A stretch of 5,310 nt of DNA from UBA5232 sp964557565 (GTDB lineage Bacteria > Patescibacteriota > Dojkabacteria > SC72), in the NCBI GenBank assembly GCA_964557565.1, contig CAZLAH010000026.1, positions 1-5,310 of the forward strand, given 5' to 3'. Below the pieces are notes generated by a model. It saw only the letters and a program-made list of their open reading frames with translations, ran no database searches and was not told the DNA's origin. Shown here one piece after another: positions 4,322-5,310 of the stretch (the stretch's first letter is position 1; each line of letters opens with the position of its first letter). Position numbers and translations under genes: made by a program.

Positions 4322-5310
4322 ATGTTAAATACTGAAAAATATGATGTCATAATTGGATTGGAGATACATGTACAGACCAATACCAAATCCAAAATGTTTT
4401 GCAAGTGCCCTACTGGATATTTTCAAAAAGAACCTAATACCCATGTATGTCCTGTATGTTTAGGATTACCTGGTGCATTGCCAATTCCAAACAAAAGAGC
4501 CCTTGAACTATGTATCTTGATGGGATTAGCTACACATTGTGATATTGATGGTGAGATATATTTTGACAGAAAACATTACTTCTACCCTGACCTTCCAAAA
4601 GGATATCAGATTAGTCAATACAAAAGAGCCATATGTTCTAATGGATATATTGATCTTTTCAATGGTAACAGAGTTGAGATTGAGAGAATACATCAGGAAG
4701 AAGATGTAGCTAAATCAACGCATCATACAGAGAATGGAAAAGATTACTCATTAATTGATTACAACAAATCAGGAGTACCATTAATTGAAATTGTTACAAA
4801 ACCATGTATACAGAGTGCTAAGGATGCAAAAGATTTTGCTACAAAGGTTAGACAGATTGCTAGGTATCTCTCCATTTCAGATGCAGATATGGAAAAGGGG
4901 CAGATGAGGTGTGAACCAAATATTTCTGTACAGGAGAAAGGTAAATGGGAATTAAAAGATGGAAAGATATTGCCAATTGGAAATTACAAATTGAATAGTA
5001 AGGTGGAAGTAAAGAATATTGGATCAATATCTGCCGTAGAAAAATCCATTGAGTACGAGGTTGAGAGAATGGTACAGGAGATCGAAGAAGGAAAAGAGAT
5101 TGTACAACAGACAAGAGGATGGAACGCACAGAAGGCTATCACAGAGTTCCAGAGAAGCAAAGAAACAGCTGATGATTACAGGTATATGCCTGAACCTGAT
5201 ATTCCAGTTATTGAAGTGTCTGAAGAAGAGAAGGAAAGAATAGCAAAGGAGTTAGTAGAGCTTCCAGATGAAAAGGTAAAAAGATATATTAATGATTGGG
5301 GAATTTCACA
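4322..5310 (+). CDS. gatB: Aspartyl/glutamyl-tRNA amidotransferase subunit B, 3' end beyond the window
   Basis: GatB is the kinase and tRNA-binding subunit of GatCAB, which converts Glu-tRNA(Gln) and/or Asp-tRNA(Asn) to the amidated forms in the cytoplasm. The 329 codons seen cover about two thirds of the usual 470-490 residues. Markers in order are VIIGLEIHVQT (9-19), zinc-site cysteines 27, 29, 43 and 46 (CKC and CPVCLGLPG), DRKHYFYPDLPKGYQISQ (82-99), HQEEDVAK (124-131), DYNKSGVPLIEIVTKP, GQMRCEPNIS, VEVKNIGSI and, towards the end, QQTRGWNAQKA and DDYRYMPEPD. Position 85 is His where DRKNY is usual; otherwise the core motifs are intact. The ATG at 4322 fits the family N-terminus. No Shine-Dalgarno sequence is present; TAATAT sits 6 bases before the ATG, so the start could be leaderless. 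The frame is open to the window edge. The C-terminal tRNA-binding domain cannot be judged. Confidence 0.97.
   Translation, partial: MLNTEKYDVIIGLEIHVQTNTKSKMFCKCPTGYFQKEPNTHVCPVCLGLPGALPIPNKRALELCILMGLATHCDIDGEIYFDRKHYFYPDLPKGYQISQYKRAICSNGYIDLFNGNRVEIERIHQEEDVAKSTHHTENGKDYSLIDYNKSGVPLIEIVTKPCIQSAKDAKDFATKVRQIARYLSISDADMEKGQMRCEPNISVQEKGKWELKDGKILPIGNYKLNSKVEVKNIGSISAVEKSIEYEVERMVQEIEEGKEIVQQTRGWNAQKAITEFQRSKETADDYRYMPEPDIPVIEVSEEEKERIAKELVELPDEKVKRYINDWGIS

Noticed and set aside
4860..5243. Small open frames on both strands inside the end of the window
   Set aside because: Both lie within gatB in other frames; gatB is clearly the real gene there.
1..5310. UGA read as glycine or tryptophan (alternative code)
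   Set aside because: The conserved genes rnhB and gatB and the Fic-like gene contain no in-frame TGA, and TGA serves as the apparent stop at 1047-1049 and 1519-1521. The standard bacterial code explains the window.

Overview
The window is mostly AT-rich bacterial DNA with tightly packed small genes and four conserved anchors: ribonuclease HII (rnhB), the GatB subunit of the tRNA-dependent amidotransferase, a YtxH-like envelope protein and three tRNA genes. The two complete tRNA genes lack an encoded CCA. Most AT-rich genes have no Shine-Dalgarno sequence, and an AT-rich box runs almost up to the start codon. UGA appears only as a stop. This would suit a small-genome bacterium, possibly of the Patescibacteria/CPR type, but the taxonomic call is a weak inference.

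Layout. Positions 1-747 (minus strand) hold rnhB followed by a tRNA-Lys(UUU) cut by the window edge and served by its own good promoter. Positions 771-1446 (plus) hold a small secreted, acidic, single-membrane-segment protein and a YtxH-like protein. A long imperfect hairpin at 1449-1506 separates these from two minus-strand genes: a small membrane protein of unknown function (1519-1839) and a secreted cysteine-rich protein (2058-2840). The secreted protein's coding body is far richer in G+C than anything else here. Both minus-strand genes have strong AAAGGAGG ribosome binding sites and promoter-like boxes, unlike the flanking genes. Between them lies a striking T-shaped (three-way junction) inverted repeat at 1926-1999. 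Positions 3013-5310 (plus) hold tRNA-Gly(CCC), tRNA-Thr(CGU), a Fic-like protein whose active-site motif is degenerate, and the first two thirds of gatB.

How it fits together. tRNA-Lys, tRNA-Gly, tRNA-Thr and gatB serve translation. The Fic-like gene sits 15 bases after tRNA-Thr and 27 bases before gatB, so the four may share a transcript. The 1508-3010 stretch looks like an accessory segment placed between housekeeping genes. It differs in base composition, translation signals and strand, and it carries the T-shaped element plus a dyad and direct repeats next to the tRNA-Gly promoter. The items most worth checking are the pseudo-Fic protein, the T-shaped element and the GC-rich secreted protein.
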